The position numbers and the translations under genes are program-made. DNA of 39,345 nucleotides. Origin: an uncultured Selenomonadaceae bacterium. Lineage in GTDB: Bacteria > Bacillota > Negativicutes > Selenomonadales > Selenomonadaceae. Under the pieces are notes generated by a model that was not told the origin of the DNA, did no database searches, and saw only the letters and a list, made by a program, of their open reading frames with translations. The DNA lies in the NCBI GenBank assembly GCA_905234705.1, contig CAJOIB010000012.1:21407-60751 (forward strand), in the 5' to 3' direction. The stretch's first letter is position 1, and the number at the start of each line of letters is the position of its first letter. This document shows positions 15,922 through 23,616 of the stretch, in pieces.

Positions 15922-18828
15922 TCATTTCTTAGCTAAAACTCTCTGCAAAGTCTCCATCATTTTCGGCACATCAAGCGGCTTTGCAACGTGATCATTCATA
16001 CCCGCCGCCTTGGCTCGCTCGACATCTTCAGAAAAAGCATTCGCCGTCATTGCTATTATCGGAATCTCGGCGAGTTTTTTATTTTCCAATTTGCGAATCG
16101 CTTGAGCCGCCTCGTAGCCGTTCATTATCGGCATTTGAATATCCATCAAAATCGCATCGTAATCGCCAGGTTTCGACGCCGCAACTTTTTCAACCGCCTC
16201 CTTGCCATTTACCGCAAAATCGACTTCAAAACCGACCTCTTCCAAAATCATCAGCGCAATTTCGCGATTGACTTCAATATCTTCGACGAGCAAAAGTTTT
16301 TTGTTGGTGAAGTCCATATCTTTAACCTGCGCGACAGCCGGAATTTCCTCCGGAACTTCGGATTTATCAACCAGCGGCAACTCGATATTCAAAATAAATT
16401 CCGTACCTTTGCCAGGCGCAGTCACAACTTCAATCGTGCCGTTCATCAAATCAATAATGCTCTTGGTTATCGCCATACCTAAGCCCGTGCCTTGAATGCC
16501 GCTGACAGTGGAAGTTCTTTCGCGAGTAAACGGCTCAAATACAGTCTTGGCAAATTCGGGGCTCATACCGATTCCGCTGTCCTTGACGCGCAACTCATAA
16601 TAGCCGCGGTTATCGACGCAATTTTTTTCAGTGAGCGTGATTGAAACTGTGCCGCCTTCCGGAGTAAATTTGTAGGCGTTGCTGGTAAGATTCAAAAGTA
16701 CTCGATTCAGCCGGTGCTTATCGCAGGAAACGTACGGATTTTGAATGCCGGAACTATCGACAACGAAATTAATTTTCTTGCCCTGCATTTGATTAGCAAA
16801 CATATCGCGCAGGTCGTCAAGTACTTTGGTAATATTAGCGGGCGCGGCGTCCAAATCCATTTTGCCGGATTCAATCCTGCTCATTTCGAGAACGTCATTA
16901 ATCAGCGCGAGTAAGTGCTTGCTGGAATTTTCGATTTTCAATAAAAAATCTTGAACCTCCGCTTGACTGACACCGTGCCGCCGCGCAAGATTTGTATAGC
17001 CAATAATCGCATTCATCGGCGTCCTAATATCGTGGCTCATATTCGACAGAAAATTAGTTTTGGCGCGGCTGTTTTCCTCGGCTTTAATTTTCTCCATTTC
17101 AGCTTGACGCCCGCGCCGCAGTATCGCCGAATAAATATTAAACATTATGAACAGGCTCAGCAAAATAAATCCCATTTGAATGACGCTGTTTTTGAAAAGC
17201 GAATCACGGATTGTGTTCATTTGGCTCTTCAGATAATGTTCTTCTTGAAGTTGCTGCATAGAATGATTTTTGACACCGTAACTTTCCAATTCGCCCTGGT
17301 AAAATTCGCCGATATTTTTAACAACGATTTTCATATTGTTGTCGTTTTCTTGGCGAACCCACATTAGCGAGCCGAAAAATATAAAAAACAACATGACAAT
17401 CCAAACCACAACCGATTTGCCAAAACGCTGCTCAACGTCACGGTCGAAAACTTTTTGAAAAAATACAAAGCCGCATACGCTCCACGCAACCAGCACGAAG
17501 TAAGATTCTGTTGCTAAAATGTCCGCCGACCAGAAATTTGGAAACAGCAAAAACATTGCAAATACCGTTGAAAAAATTATTCCCGCTATGCCCGTTATTT
17601 CAAATTTTTTATCGCCCGCCTCTCGCGCAGTGATATATGCGCACGCCGAAGTGTAGCCGTAAACAATCGTCGCGCCAACAGTTGTGGCGTCAACCACCCA
17701 GCTAATCATCGTCCGCCCAACAAACGGCACTGACAGCGAAATTATTATCAAAAACAAAATCGCATTGCTCGGCACGCCGCGCTCATTCAGTTTCGCAAAC
17801 CATTTCGATAAAATATTATCTTCAGCTGTCGCGTAAATCAAGCGGCTTGTTCCCAAATACAGCCCCAGTAAAGTTGTGGAGATGGCGGCTAATATCGTTA
17901 AGCCCATGAAAAATAATCCCGTCGAACCGAAAATTTGATTGACAGCGTTAAAAGTTGGAACTGCGATTAAGCCGCTGAGTTTGTGCAAGTTTTTGGTGTA
18001 GTCGCCCCAATGCGCGAATTGCTCCGGAACGACCGACGCCGCTAAAATCGTCATTGCGATATAAAAAATTGCCGCCGCGATTATTCCCAACGTCATCAGC
18101 TTAAATGATTTTTTCGGCGAAAAATTAAATTCGTCAACCAAATTGGAAATCGATTCAAAGCCCACAAACGCCCACGGCGACAGCGCAATTATGCTGAACA
18201 TTCCATAGAAAACCGAATTGCTTTGCGAAAACGCCGGTAAATAAGTTTCAAAGTCATTGCTGTTAAAAATTCCGCCAATCGCAAAAATTACGCCGCACGC
18301 CAGAAAAAATATCGTCAAGAGCGTGGTTAATCGAATGGCAAAAATTTTCCTGTAAATATCCAGCACGCCAAAGATAATCAAGCCAAAAAGCGTCAGCGCC
18401 ACTTCGCCAAAATAAATATCGTAGCCGAACAAAACGTAATGGAAACCGAATTGCAAAACGTCGCCGATTAAATTTCGCCCGACCAAAACAAGCGCGGTAG
18501 CATTTGCCCAAATAATTGAAAGGTAAGTAAGCCACATCGCCCAGGCGCAAAGCAAAGCGTGATCGTAGCCGAGAATTTTTTTTGTATAAGTGAAGACGCC
18601 GCCCGAATCCGGATAACGATTCATCATGTAATGGTAATTGGCGGCAATGATAATCATAACGAGCGCGCCGAGCGTTAAGGCGATTGTCGAGCCCAAAGGT
18701 CCGGCAAATGGCAGAAAAGTCGTCGCGGGCATAATGAATGAGCCCCAGCCCACGCAACAGCAAAATGACAGCGCCCAAACATTAAGCGGCGTTAAGTATC
18801 GTGTCAAACCTTCTTTCGCGTGTTCCAA
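15922..18828 (-). CDS. APC-family amino-acid permease fused to hybrid histidine kinase and receiver domain
   Basis: One uninterrupted 968-aa protein. Residues 1 to about 480 are an APC-superfamily amino-acid transporter with about 12 membrane segments (LTPLNVWALSFCCCVGWGSF; YPDSGGVFTYTKKI; PWAFVGFESISNL; LGTSRLIYATAED). Two further membrane segments flank a roughly 60-residue extracytoplasmic loop. A kinase core follows: H box NFLSNMSHDIRTPMNAIIGY fragment with His at about 598, N box LLNLTSNAYKFTPEGG, G1 DSGIGM, F FEPFTRERTS, G2 GTGLGMAI. A receiver ends the protein: LLLVEDIEVNRE, phospho-Asp in LMDIQMP near 894, the MTAN switch and KPLD. TTG 18828 is chosen because AAGGGGAG lies 8 bases upstream. 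No separate DNA-binding response regulator is nearby. The plan parallels CbrA-type transporter-kinases but uses a different transporter fold; the likely role is sensing an amino acid or related solute. Confidence 0.93.
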   Translation of the reverse strand: MEHAKEGLTRYLTPLNVWALSFCCCVGWGSFIMPATTFLPFAGPLGSTIALTLGALVMIIIAANYHYMMNRYPDSGGVFTYTKKILGYDHALLCAWAMWLTYLSIIWANATALVLVGRNLIGDVLQFGFHYVLFGYDIYFGEVALTLFGLIIFGVLDIYRKIFAIRLTTLLTIFFLACGVIFAIGGIFNSNDFETYLPAFSQSNSVFYGMFSIIALSPWAFVGFESISNLVDEFNFSPKKSFKLMTLGIIAAAIFYIAMTILAASVVPEQFAHWGDYTKNLHKLSGLIAVPTFNAVNQIFGSTGLFFMGLTILAAISTTLLGLYLGTSRLIYATAEDNILSKWFAKLNERGVPSNAILFLIIISLSVPFVGRTMISWVVDATTVGATIVYGYTSACAYITAREAGDKKFEITGIAGIIFSTVFAMFLLFPNFWSADILATESYFVLVAWSVCGFVFFQKVFDRDVEQRFGKSVVVWIVMLFFIFFGSLMWVRQENDNNMKIVVKNIGEFYQGELESYGVKNHSMQQLQEEHYLKSQMNTIRDSLFKNSVIQMGFILLSLFIMFNIYSAILRRGRQAEMEKIKAEENSRAKTNFLSNMSHDIRTPMNAIIGYTNLARRHGVSQAEVQDFLLKIENSSKHLLALINDVLEMSRIESGKMDLDAAPANITKVLDDLRDMFANQMQGKKINFVVDSSGIQNPYVSCDKHRLNRVLLNLTSNAYKFTPEGGTVSITLTEKNCVDNRGYYELRVKDSGIGMSPEFAKTVFEPFTRERTSTVSGIQGTGLGMAITKSIIDLMNGTIEVVTAPGKGTEFILNIELPLVDKSEVPEEIPAVAQVKDMDFTNKKLLLVEDIEVNREIALMILEEVGFEVDFAVNGKEAVEKVAASKPGDYDAILMDIQMPIMNGYEAAQAIRKLENKKLAEIPIIAMTANAFSEDVERAKAAGMNDHVAKPLDVPKMMETLQRVLAKK

Positions 18829-18860
18829 TGGAATTGCTCCCCTTAAAAAAACTCTGCCCA

Positions 18861-18890
18861 ATTATACTGTCAATCTCAGAAATTGTCCAA
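18861..18890 (-). promoter_or_regulatory. Promoter of the permease-kinase gene
   Basis: On the minus strand TTGGAC (18890-18885) and a perfect TATAAT (18866-18861) are 18 bases apart. It is back to back with the larC promoter, leaving only six bases between the two -35 boxes. Confidence 0.6.
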
Positions 18891-18896
18891 AAATTT

Positions 18897-18925
18897 TTGA
18901 CGCGGCGGGCGATTTATGATAGAGT
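18897..18925 (+). promoter_or_regulatory. Promoter of larC
   Basis: TTGACG (18897-18902) and TAGAGT (18920-18925) with 17 bases between; the -10 is preceded by ATGA. Confidence 0.6.
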
Positions 18926-18952
18926 TTTGAAAATAAATTCGAGGTGATTTTT

Positions 18953-20194
18953 TTGAAAGCGTTGTACTTGGATTGTGCGTCGGGGATTAGCGGGAATATG
19001 TTTTTGGGCGCGTGTTTGCAGTTGGGCGTGCCGGAAAAATATTTGCGTCAAGAGCTGGATAAATTGAAATTACCGCACGAATATGATTTGCGCATTTCTG
19101 ACGTCAGCAAAAATGGAATAGGCGCGGCTTATGTTGACGTTAAACTTCTGCGCGAATTTGAGCCGGAAAAAATTCAGCAGGAGGGCAATAACATTCGCAG
19201 ACTACCGCGACAAATTCATTCGCACGAACACAGAACTTTTGCCGATATTCGCGAAATAATCAATGCGGCGGAATTATCGGCGGCGGTGAAAAATACTGCG
19301 CTGAAAATTTTTGAAGTGATTGCACAGGCTGAGGGCAAAGTTCATCAGCGGGCGGCGGACGAAGTTCATTTTCACGAAGTCGGCGCGGTTGATTCGATTG
19401 TGGATATTGTGGGCTGTGCGATTTGCCTTGATTATCTTGAAGTGGCGAAAATTTTTGTTGGCAAGGTGAATGTTGGCAGCGGCTTTGTTAAATGCGCTCA
19501 CGGTTTAATGGCAGTGCCAGCTCCGGCGACGGCTGAACTTTTACAGGGCTTTAAAACTTACAGTTACGGCGCGGAAAAGGAATTGACAACACCGACGGGC
19601 GCGGCGATTATCAAGGCGCTTGCGGGATATCGCGCAGATTTGCCGGAAGATTTTACTTCAGAAAAAATCGGATATGGCGCGGGAACTTTGGATTTGCCGA
19701 TACCGAATGTTTTAAGGATTTATTTTGGCGAATGCAGCGGGAATATTGAGCGGCGGCTTGTGAAACTTGAGACGAATATTGACGATATGAATCCGCAGAT
19801 TTACGGCTGGCTGTACGAAAAACTTTTTGCGGCGGGCGCGTTGGACGTTTGGACGACGAATATTAATATGAAAAAAAATCGTCCGGCGCAAATGCTCAGT
19901 GTTTTGGTTGACAATGAACATCAGGCGGACTGCGCGAAAATTATTTTTGAGGAAACGACGACGCTTGGCTTGCGCGTGATAAATATTGAGCGGCGAATTG
20001 AGGCGACGCGCAAAATGGCGAAGGTTGAAACGAGTTACGGCGAAGTTCAATGCAAAGTCAGCGCGTATGACGGCAAAATTGTTTCGATAACGCCGGAATA
20101 TGAAGACTGCAAAAAATTAGCTGAAAAAAATAATGTGCCGCTGAAAATTATTTGGCAAGAGGCGCTCGCTAATCAACAGGCACGTCTTAGTTAG
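18953..20194 (+). CDS. larC: LarC, nickel insertion protein for the lactate-racemase cofactor
   Basis: LarC inserts nickel into pyridinium-3,5-bisthiocarboxylic acid mononucleotide, producing the nickel-pincer cofactor of lactate racemase and related LarA-type enzymes. The 413-aa protein shows LYLDCASGISGNMFLGA at its start, HFHEVGAVDSIVDIVG (about residues 140-155), MAVPAPATAELLQG, KELTTPTGAAI and ETNIDDMNPQ. It is read as a single open frame, unlike the lactobacillus gene, which needs a frameshift between LarC1 and LarC2. The start TTG 18953 follows GAGGTG at 18942-18947. No larA, larB or larE is in the window, so partners must lie elsewhere. The stop codon TAG (20192-20194) lies within a copy of the palindromic repeat, so the repeat insertion may have set the protein's end. 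Confidence 0.92.
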   Translation: MKALYLDCASGISGNMFLGACLQLGVPEKYLRQELDKLKLPHEYDLRISDVSKNGIGAAYVDVKLLREFEPEKIQQEGNNIRRLPRQIHSHEHRTFADIREIINAAELSAAVKNTALKIFEVIAQAEGKVHQRAADEVHFHEVGAVDSIVDIVGCAICLDYLEVAKIFVGKVNVGSGFVKCAHGLMAVPAPATAELLQGFKTYSYGAEKELTTPTGAAIIKALAGYRADLPEDFTSEKIGYGAGTLDLPIPNVLRIYFGECSGNIERRLVKLETNIDDMNPQIYGWLYEKLFAAGALDVWTTNINMKKNRPAQMLSVLVDNEHQADCAKIIFEETTTLGLRVINIERRIEATRKMAKVETSYGEVQCKVSAYDGKIVSITPEYEDCKKLAEKNNVPLKIIWQEALANQQARLS

Positions 20195-20229
20195 GGCATA
20201 GTGAAAAGGGGCTAGCGAATAGTGAAAAA
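20191..20229. repeat. Palindromic repeat family, copy R3, at the larC stop codon
   Basis: TTAGGGCATAGTGAAAAGGG closely matches the left arm of the copy inside murF (TTAGGGAATAGTGAAAAGGG, one difference), and ATAGTGAAAA occurs again at 20219. The right arm is absent or has become the terminator that follows, so this is a half element. Confidence 0.65.
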
Positions 20230-20264
20230 CCCATCGGGCTTAGAAAAACTCGGTGGGCTTTTTT
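20230..20264 (+). terminator. Terminator after larC
   Basis: CCCATCGGG and CTCGGTGGG make a nine-pair stem with two G-T pairs, followed by TTTTTT (20259-20264). Confidence 0.8.
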
Positions 20265-20347
20265 AATTTACTCAGACACCGCAAGCGGTATGAATGCTGA
20301 ATTTATATCATACAATCAAGCAAATTGCAAGAAATTTTTTTCACAAC

Positions 20348-20378
20348 AAAAAACTCACAGCCCGATTAAAACTGTGAG
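20348..20378 (-). terminator. Terminator after the 136-aa hypothetical gene
   Basis: On the minus strand CTCACAG and CTGTGAG form a perfect seven-pair stem followed by TTTTTTG. Between this and the larC terminator (20265-20345) I see no gene. Confidence 0.75.
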
Positions 20379-20399
20379 CAAAATATTTTCGCACAGAGC

Positions 20400-20810
20400 T
20401 TATTTTTTCTGTGTCAAAAATTGATTGAGCAAAGACATCGCCACTTGAGCGCCGACGTTTGCATTTGCGTTTGAATTAGCATTTGCCGTGCTGCCGCCCA
20501 AGCCTGGTATCAAACTTGAAAGTGCGCCGCCAAGTCCATTTTGCATTTGTTGCGTCACGACGAATTTTGCGCCGTTTACCATAATCGTTTTGCCAATTTC
20601 GCTTGTCGCCACTTGCATTAAAAATTTTTGAAAAGCTTCAGTTGTAACCAGTTGCGTCGCCGCCGCTTTGAATATCGGATTTACCGCTAATTTTTTCAAG
20701 ACTTCCGAATTGCTGTTGCTCATTAAAGAAGTCGCCAGCTGCGTTGCGAGTTGAGGATTTTGTTTAAGTGCGGCATTCGCCATGTTCAAAATCGAATCTT
20801 CCACTGCCAT
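20400..20810 (-). CDS. Hypothetical helical protein with Asn/Ala-rich low-complexity segment
   Basis: A 136-aa protein that I do not recognise. There is no signal peptide or membrane helix. Most of it looks alpha-helical and amphipathic (SILNMANAALKQNPQLATQL; AFQKFLMQVATSEIGKTI), with a glycine-rich stretch GGALSSLIPGLGG and a low-complexity TANANSNANANVG near residue 115, ending in another helix (SLLNQFLTQKK). The repeated helical blocks could be internal repeats of about 35 residues. Start ATG 20810 has GGAGATGG upstream. It is on the same strand as NDH-2, 16 bases after that gene's stop, and is followed by a terminator, so the two form an operon. Its function is unknown; a link to the membrane dehydrogenase is only contextual. 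Confidence 0.75.
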   Translation of the reverse strand: MAVEDSILNMANAALKQNPQLATQLATSLMSNSNSEVLKKLAVNPIFKAAATQLVTTEAFQKFLMQVATSEIGKTIMVNGAKFVVTQQMQNGLGGALSSLIPGLGGSTANANSNANANVGAQVAMSLLNQFLTQKK

Positions 20811-20826
20811 TCAAACCATCTCCAAT

Positions 20827-22089
20827 TTAATCGAGTTTAATATTTGTGATAATGCGCCCAAGTCTGACGCCGGAAAGCAAATTCCAGGACCATTTGAGCG
20901 CAACCGTGAAATTCGTAAACGCGCCGGATAATCTGAGCAAATGTACAAACATCCACGCGCACCACGCAAAAAATCCCGTCATATGCGGCTTGTTGACAAC
21001 GGCTTGACCGCGCCCAATCGTAGCCATAGCGCCCAAATCTTTATAAACAAATTTTTCAAGGTTGGTATCGCCTTTGAGCAGCTTCATAATATTTTTGTGA
21101 GCAACAGCCGCCTCTTGAGTGGCAACCGGCGCAACCGTCGGCAAGGGGCGTTTCATATCGCCGTGCATAAACGCCGCACAATCGCCAATCGCAAATACAT
21201 TTTTATGAACCGCGCCGCGAACCATTAAATCTTCTTCAATCCAGATTCGCCCGTCGCGCGCACATTCTCCGCCACAATTTTTCATCATATCAACTGCGCG
21301 AACGCCCGCCGCCCAAATTACCGTTGTGGTAGGAATTTCCGCGCCGCTCTTCAATTTCAAAACATCGCCGTCATAGCCTACAACCTGCGTATTCAGCATA
21401 ACTTCAACGCCTTTACTGCGCAAAACTCGAACCGTTTCTTCCTGCAAATCTTCAGTCATCATCGGCAAAACGCGCCCAGTCGCCTCAATCAGATAAACTT
21501 TTACGTCGTTCCAATCAAGGTTGTGAATTTCCTTTTTTTGAATCTCGATAAGCTCAGTTAAAGCGCCGGCTTCTTCAACGCCCGTCGGTCCGCCGCCTAC
21601 TACAACAAATGTCATGCGCTTTTTACGATCTTCGGGCGTGCGGTATGGCTTACAGGCGCGCTCAAATTCGTGCAGGACGTGATTTCTGATATGCAGCGCC
21701 TCTTGCAAAGTCTTCATACCAAATGAATGTTCCTCGACTTCCTTCATACCAAAAAAATTCGTGGTAGCACCGGCGGCTAATATCAGATAATCGTAATGAA
21801 TTTCGCCGTGATTCGTCAGCAAAACGTCGCGTTCCTGGTCGACGCCCTGCGCCTTCGCCATAAATAAATTGACATTTTTATTATTGCGGAAAAATGAGCG
21901 AATCGGATATGCAATTTCGTCGGTGGAGAGTACGGAAGTTGAAACCTGGTACAACAGCGGCTGAAACAAATGGAAATTATGCCTGTCAACCAGCGTCACT
22001 TCAACATTTTCTTTGGCGAAAAGTTTAGCAAGTTTAATCCCGCCGAATCCGCCGCCGACTATAACGATTTGGGGCTTTCCATTGGACAT
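20827..22089 (-). CDS. ndh: Type II NADH dehydrogenase (NDH-2)
   Basis: A 420-aa single-subunit FAD enzyme that passes electrons from NADH to quinones at the inner face of the membrane without pumping protons. The FAD-binding start is IVIVGGGFGGIKLAKLF (residues 8-24), the second dinucleotide fold for NADH is FVVVGGGPTGVEEAGAL (about 160-176), followed by VIWAAGVRA and FAIGDCAAF, which contacts FAD. The C-terminal amphipathic part (GFFAWCAWMFVHLLRLSG) is the membrane anchor region. The quinone-site AQ pair position reads TQEAAVAHKN, close to the family norm. ATG 22089 is preceded by GGGAGG. An NDH-2 in an apparently anaerobic lineage suggests fumarate- or oxygen-linked quinone reduction. A weak promoter pair (TTTTCA, 17 bases, TATTAT) lies at 22175-22147 on the minus strand. 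Confidence 0.93.
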   Translation of the reverse strand: MSNGKPQIVIVGGGFGGIKLAKLFAKENVEVTLVDRHNFHLFQPLLYQVSTSVLSTDEIAYPIRSFFRNNKNVNLFMAKAQGVDQERDVLLTNHGEIHYDYLILAAGATTNFFGMKEVEEHSFGMKTLQEALHIRNHVLHEFERACKPYRTPEDRKKRMTFVVVGGGPTGVEEAGALTELIEIQKKEIHNLDWNDVKVYLIEATGRVLPMMTEDLQEETVRVLRSKGVEVMLNTQVVGYDGDVLKLKSGAEIPTTTVIWAAGVRAVDMMKNCGGECARDGRIWIEEDLMVRGAVHKNVFAIGDCAAFMHGDMKRPLPTVAPVATQEAAVAHKNIMKLLKGDTNLEKFVYKDLGAMATIGRGQAVVNKPHMTGFFAWCAWMFVHLLRLSGAFTNFTVALKWSWNLLSGVRLGRIITNIKLD

Positions 22090-22180
22090 CGTAAGACCTC
22101 CCAAAAAATTTTACGTGCAAAACAAAATATTAATAATTCCGTGGGTATAATATCACAGATTTATCGAAATGAAAATAGGC

Positions 22181-22209
22181 TTGACATAGATTTTTGTATG
22201 TGATAGACT
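22181..22209 (+). promoter_or_regulatory. Promoter of the infC-rpmI-rplT operon
   Basis: TTGACA (22181-22186) and TAGACT (22204-22209) have an ideal 17-base spacer; the -10 is preceded by TGTGA. The start codon of infC is more than 150 bases downstream, leaving room for a regulatory leader. Confidence 0.75.
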
Positions 22210-22306
22210 TTCGCACGTTAAGCAGGAGTCATCGCTTCTCACCCGTCGACCTTGAATGAGTTGGCTGGTTGCGTCAAATGGCGCATTGTAATTATTTGCA
22301 AGAGTT

Positions 22307-22337
22307 GAGGTGGCTTTGATGCCGCCTTTAATTTTTA
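22307..22337 (+). terminator. Leader attenuator before infC
   Basis: AGGTGGC and GCCGCCTT form a hairpin around TTTGAT and are followed by a T-rich tract (TTTAATTTTTATTT). It ends 28 bases before the infC start. In many Firmicutes this operon is controlled by an L20-binding leader or a related attenuator; the leader 22215-22340 is the place for it, although I cannot confirm the L20 fold by eye. Confidence 0.65.
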
Positions 22338-22365
22338 TTTGAGCGCCGCAGGAGGTGTATTTACA

Positions 22366-23091
22366 ATTAGCAGGGATAGTTTGAGAATCAATGAGGAAAT
22401 TCGCATTCGTGAAGTCAGAGTAACCGACGTAAACGGCGAGCAACTGGGTATTATGGCGACAAAGGACGCTTTGAGATTGGCTGAGGAACAGCATTTAGAT
22501 TTGGTTGAAGTTGCGCCCAAGGCTCGTCCGCCAGTTTGCCGGATTATGGACTTTGGCAAATACCGTTACGAACAGCAGAAGCGTGACAAGGAAGCGCGCA
22601 AAAAGCAAAAAGTCATCACCGTTAAGGAAGTCAAACTTAGACCGAATATTGAGCAACACGATTTCGACGTTAAATTGAAAAATGCCCAGCGTTTTATTGA
22701 GGACGGCGACAAAGTCAAAGTTACCGTTATGTTTCGCGGGCGTGAACTTTCGCACCCCGAATTGGGCAATGCTATTTTGGATAAGATGGCTAAGGCGTTG
22801 GAAGAAAACGTTACCATTGAACGTGCCGCGAAGCTTGAAGGTAAAAATATGACGATGATTCTCTCTCCTAAGGCGCAGAATGCTAAGAAAACTAAAAAAG
22901 GAGGGGTAGCCAATGCCCAAGATAAAGACTCACCGTCACCGGCAGTGGCGAATTTAAACGTAATAAAGCTTATAAAAGCCATATCCTGGAGAAAAAAACT
23001 CGTAAGCGCAAGAGAAATCTCCGCAAAGCCACGCTTGCTTCGGCTTCGGATCGTTCCAACGTTAAAAAAATGCTCCCGTACGCTTGATTAG
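22366..23091 (+). CDS. infC: Translation initiation factor IF-3, AUU start, abnormal read-through into rpmI
   Basis: IF-3 binds the 30S subunit and checks start-codon choice. The product has [51 protein letters not shown] and the C-terminal domain with [15 protein letters not shown] and [15 protein letters not shown], ending near [11 protein letters not shown]. The start is read as ATT 22366, eight bases after AGGAGGTG; no ATG or GTG fits, and AUU starts are the known autoregulatory feature of infC. The natural end should be near 22905 (about 180 residues), but no stop occurs in frame, so the open frame runs on through rpmI out of phase to TAG 23091, adding about 60 meaningless residues. One base lost from the A6 run at 22895-22900 would place TAG 22907 in frame. 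A small indel or the rpmI deletion has probably altered this region. Confidence 0.88.
   Translation: MSRDSLRINEEIRIREVRVTDVNGEQLGIMATKDALRLAEEQHLDLVEVAPKARPPVCRIMDFGKYRYEQQKRDKEARKKQKVITVKEVKLRPNIEQHDFDVKLKNAQRFIEDGDKVKVTVMFRGRELSHPELGNAILDKMAKALEENVTIERAAKLEGKNMTMILSPKAQNAKKTKKGGVANAQDKDSPSPAVANLNVIKLIKAISWRKKLVSAREISAKPRLLRLRIVPTLKKCSRTLD
22913..23087 (+). pseudogene. rpmI: Ribosomal protein L35, interrupted by an apparent 23-base deletion
   Basis: ATG 22913, with GGAGGGG upstream, starts MPKIKTHR exactly as bacterial L35. The frame then reads HRQWRI and stops at TAA. In another phase the rest of L35 follows without fault: [17 protein letters not shown], then [35 protein letters not shown] 23085-23087. 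Between HR and TG the family has AAAKRFKV; the loss of 23 bases explains both the missing residues and the frame change. L35 is a 50S subunit protein encoded between infC and rplT as usual. If the sequence is right, L35 is lost or encoded elsewhere; assembly error is at least as likely. Confidence 0.88.
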
Positions 23092-23166
23092 GGGATAGGT
23101 TTTAGGGAATAGGGAATAGCGATTTTTTACACTAATCTCTGGGCTCTTTGCCCTAACCCCTAAAAT
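23088..23166. repeat. Palindromic repeat family, copy R2, between rpmI and rplT
   Basis: It begins TTAGGGGATAGG one base after the rpmI stop and ends CCCTAACCCCTAA, with TTAGGGAATAGGGAATAG inside. The arms are imperfect inverted copies, so the transcript can fold into a long hairpin in the middle of the ribosomal operon. It shares its arms with copies at 391-460 (in murF) and 20191-20229. Confidence 0.75.
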
Positions 23167-23187
23167 CGACTGAAAGGAGATTTTATT

Positions 23188-23541
23188 GTGCCAAGAGTAA
23201 AAACAGGCGTAACTGCTCACAGACGCCATAAAAAAATTCTCAAGCTGGCGAAAGGTTATCGCGGCGCGAGAAGTAAACAGTTTAAAAAAGCTAACGAATC
23301 CGTCATGAAGGCTGGGCAGTACGCCTACCGTGACAGAAAAGTTAAGAAACGCGAATTTCGCCGTCTCTGGATTACCCGTATCAATGCGGCGGCGCGTCTT
23401 AATGGTATTTCTTACAGCAAGCTCATTTGCGGACTTACCAAGGCTGGCGTTGAAATCGACCGCAAAATGATGGCTGAATTGGCTGTTTCCGACGCGGCGG
23501 CTTTCACCAAGCTTGTTGAAGTTGCTAAGAAAAATATTTAA
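23188..23541 (+). CDS. rplT: Ribosomal protein L20
   Basis: A 117-aa RNA-binding 50S assembly protein. The sequence is a textbook L20: [20 protein letters not shown] fragment at the start, [40 protein letters not shown] and a C-terminal globular half with [18 protein letters not shown]. The start is GTG 23188, with GAAAGGAG 9-16 bases upstream. In many Firmicutes L20 also represses its own operon by binding the infC leader; the leader present here is compatible with that. The gene is complete and followed by a terminator. It is separated from rpmI by the 79-base palindromic repeat, an unusual gap for this operon. Confidence 0.97.
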   Translation: MPRVKTGVTAHRRHKKILKLAKGYRGARSKQFKKANESVMKAGQYAYRDRKVKKREFRRLWITRINAAARLNGISYSKLICGLTKAGVEIDRKMMAELAVSDAAAFTKLVEVAKKNI

Positions 23542-23564
23542 TCCGATTCACATAAACAAAAAAG

Positions 23565-23597
23565 CGGGCTCAATCCTTTTGGAAAGAGTCCGTTTTT
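23565..23597 (+). terminator. Terminator after rplT
   Basis: CGGGCTC and GAGTCCG pair with one G-T pair and are followed by TTTTT. Confidence 0.8.
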
Positions 23598-23616
23598 AGT
23601 TTGCGGAAAATTTATT

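Noticed and set aside
18953-20194. Programmed frameshift in larC as in lactobacilli
   Set aside because: The gene here is one continuous frame, so no recoding is needed.
22905-23091. IF-3 with a novel 60-residue C-terminal extension
   Set aside because: The extension is simply the L35 gene read in the wrong phase after a lost stop codon, so it is not a new domain.
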